Assembly (NCBI GenBank): GCA_903939555.1
Contig: CAJAHV010000024.1
Location: forward strand, 1-7,206
Source: an uncultured Alphaproteobacteria bacterium
Lineage (GTDB): Bacteria; Pseudomonadota; Alphaproteobacteria; Sphingomonadales; Sphingomonadaceae
Length of the DNA: 7,206 bases
Direction of reading: 5' to 3'
The notes beneath the pieces are model-generated. The model had not been told where the DNA came from and searched no databases. It saw only the letters and a list, made by a program, of their open reading frames with translations. Position numbers and translations under genes: made by a program. Shown piece after piece: positions 6,737 to 7,206 of the stretch (position 1 is the stretch's first letter; the number at the start of each line of letters is the position of its first letter).

Positions 6737-7206
6737 TTACAGCAGCGGCACCCGCGTCATCGCATCGATCGCGCCCTGAAGAATATAGGCCGCCGCCAAC
6801 CGATCCACCCGTTCGGCCCTGGTCTTGCGCGACAGGTCTTCGGCGATCATCGCCCGCTCGACGGCCTGGGTGCTCCAGCGTTCATCCCAAAGCAGCAGCG
6901 GCAGATCGAGCACCACCAGATTGCGGCCCAATGCCCGCACCGATTGGGTGCGCGGGCTGTCACTGCCATCCATGTTGAGCGGCAGACCGAGCACCAGCCC
7001 CTTGATGCGTTCGCGCGCGATGAAATTGCGCAACTGCACCAGGTCGGCGGTAAACTTTGTCCGCGCGATGGTCGAATGCGGGCTGGCAAAGCTCCAACCG
7101 GCATCGCAGGTCGCCAGCCCGATCGTCTTGGTGCCGGCATCGAGCCCCGCCAGCCGGCCACCATCGGGCAACTGCGCGGCAAATTCGGCGGTACCGCTGG
7201 TGATCA
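6737..7206 (-). CDS. ruvX: RuvX/YqgF family putative pre-16S rRNA nuclease (Holliday junction resolvase-like), missing only the first base
   Basis: The gene reads leftwards from the window edge to a stop at 6737-6739. The frame is open to the edge, where the last two bases read TG followed by ATC ACC AGC; an A just outside would give ATG and the N-terminus MITSGTAEF. With that start the protein has 156 residues. A TTG at 7169-7171 is an alternative, shorter start but is less likely. The RNase H-like fold is shown by D23 in GLDAGTKTIGLA, the GLPLNMDGS loop (74-82), D108-E109-R110 in LLWDERWST, and D135 in RVDRLAAAYIL, which match the conserved acidic catalytic residues. The family acts in the cytoplasm: YqgF is linked to maturation of the 16S rRNA 5' end, and a junction resolvase role was proposed from structure. 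It is a housekeeping gene, convergent with the cytochrome gene across 11 nt, with no clear terminator between them. Confidence 0.95.
   Translation of the reverse strand, partial: ITSGTAEFAAQLPDGGRLAGLDAGTKTIGLATCDAGWSFASPHSTIARTKFTADLVQLRNFIARERIKGLVLGLPLNMDGSDSPRTQSVRALGRNLVVLDLPLLLWDERWSTQAVERAMIAEDLSRKTRAERVDRLAAAYILQGAIDAMTRVPLL

Noticed and set aside
6847..7182. Second open frame on the - strand overlapping ruvX
   Set aside because: It is a shifted-frame shadow; the ruvX frame carries all the conserved acidic motifs.

Overview
The window looks like chromosomal DNA of an alphaproteobacterium, most likely a sphingomonad. The basis is high G+C (about two-thirds by eye), GC-rich third codon positions throughout, and a RuvX protein whose N-terminal style (inferred start MITS..., then GGRLAGLD and DAGWSFASP) resembles sphingomonad RuvX. 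This placement is from memory of family sequences, not from a search. Coding is dense: six genes, with one gap longer than 11 bases.

Bases 1-4587 (+ strand) hold a tripartite RND efflux cluster in the order adaptor - inner-membrane pump - outer-membrane channel. Only the last 91 codons of the periplasmic adaptor are present. The 1025-residue pump belongs to the heavy-metal efflux (HME-RND, CzcA/CusA-like) group, and the 410-residue channel is a TolC/CzcC-type protein. The genes are tightly coupled (4-nt gap, then an ATGA overlap), so they almost certainly form one operon whose promoter lies left of the window. The pump does not clearly match the Zn/Co/Cd or the Cu/Ag sub-type at the transmembrane metal/proton-relay positions, so its substrate is open.

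Bases 4588-4723 are the only sizeable intergenic gap (136 nt). It has GC-rich inverted repeats followed by a more AT-rich patch just before the next gene. It probably separates two transcription units.

Bases 4724-6725 (+ strand) hold a two-gene unit: a flavin amine-oxidase-family protein with a probable twin-arginine export signal, then, one base after its stop, a small exported class I c-type cytochrome. The likely scheme is a periplasmic flavoenzyme that oxidises an amine or amino acid and passes electrons to its own cytochrome c rather than to O2, as reported for nicotine oxidoreductase NicA2 and its cytochrome CycN. This is the most interesting part of the window. The substrate cannot be read from the sequence.

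Bases 6737-7206 (- strand) hold ruvX (yqgF), convergent with the cytochrome gene across an 11-nt gap. The window appears to end one base short of its ATG start codon. No RNA genes, CRISPR arrays, insertion sequences or attachment sites were seen.
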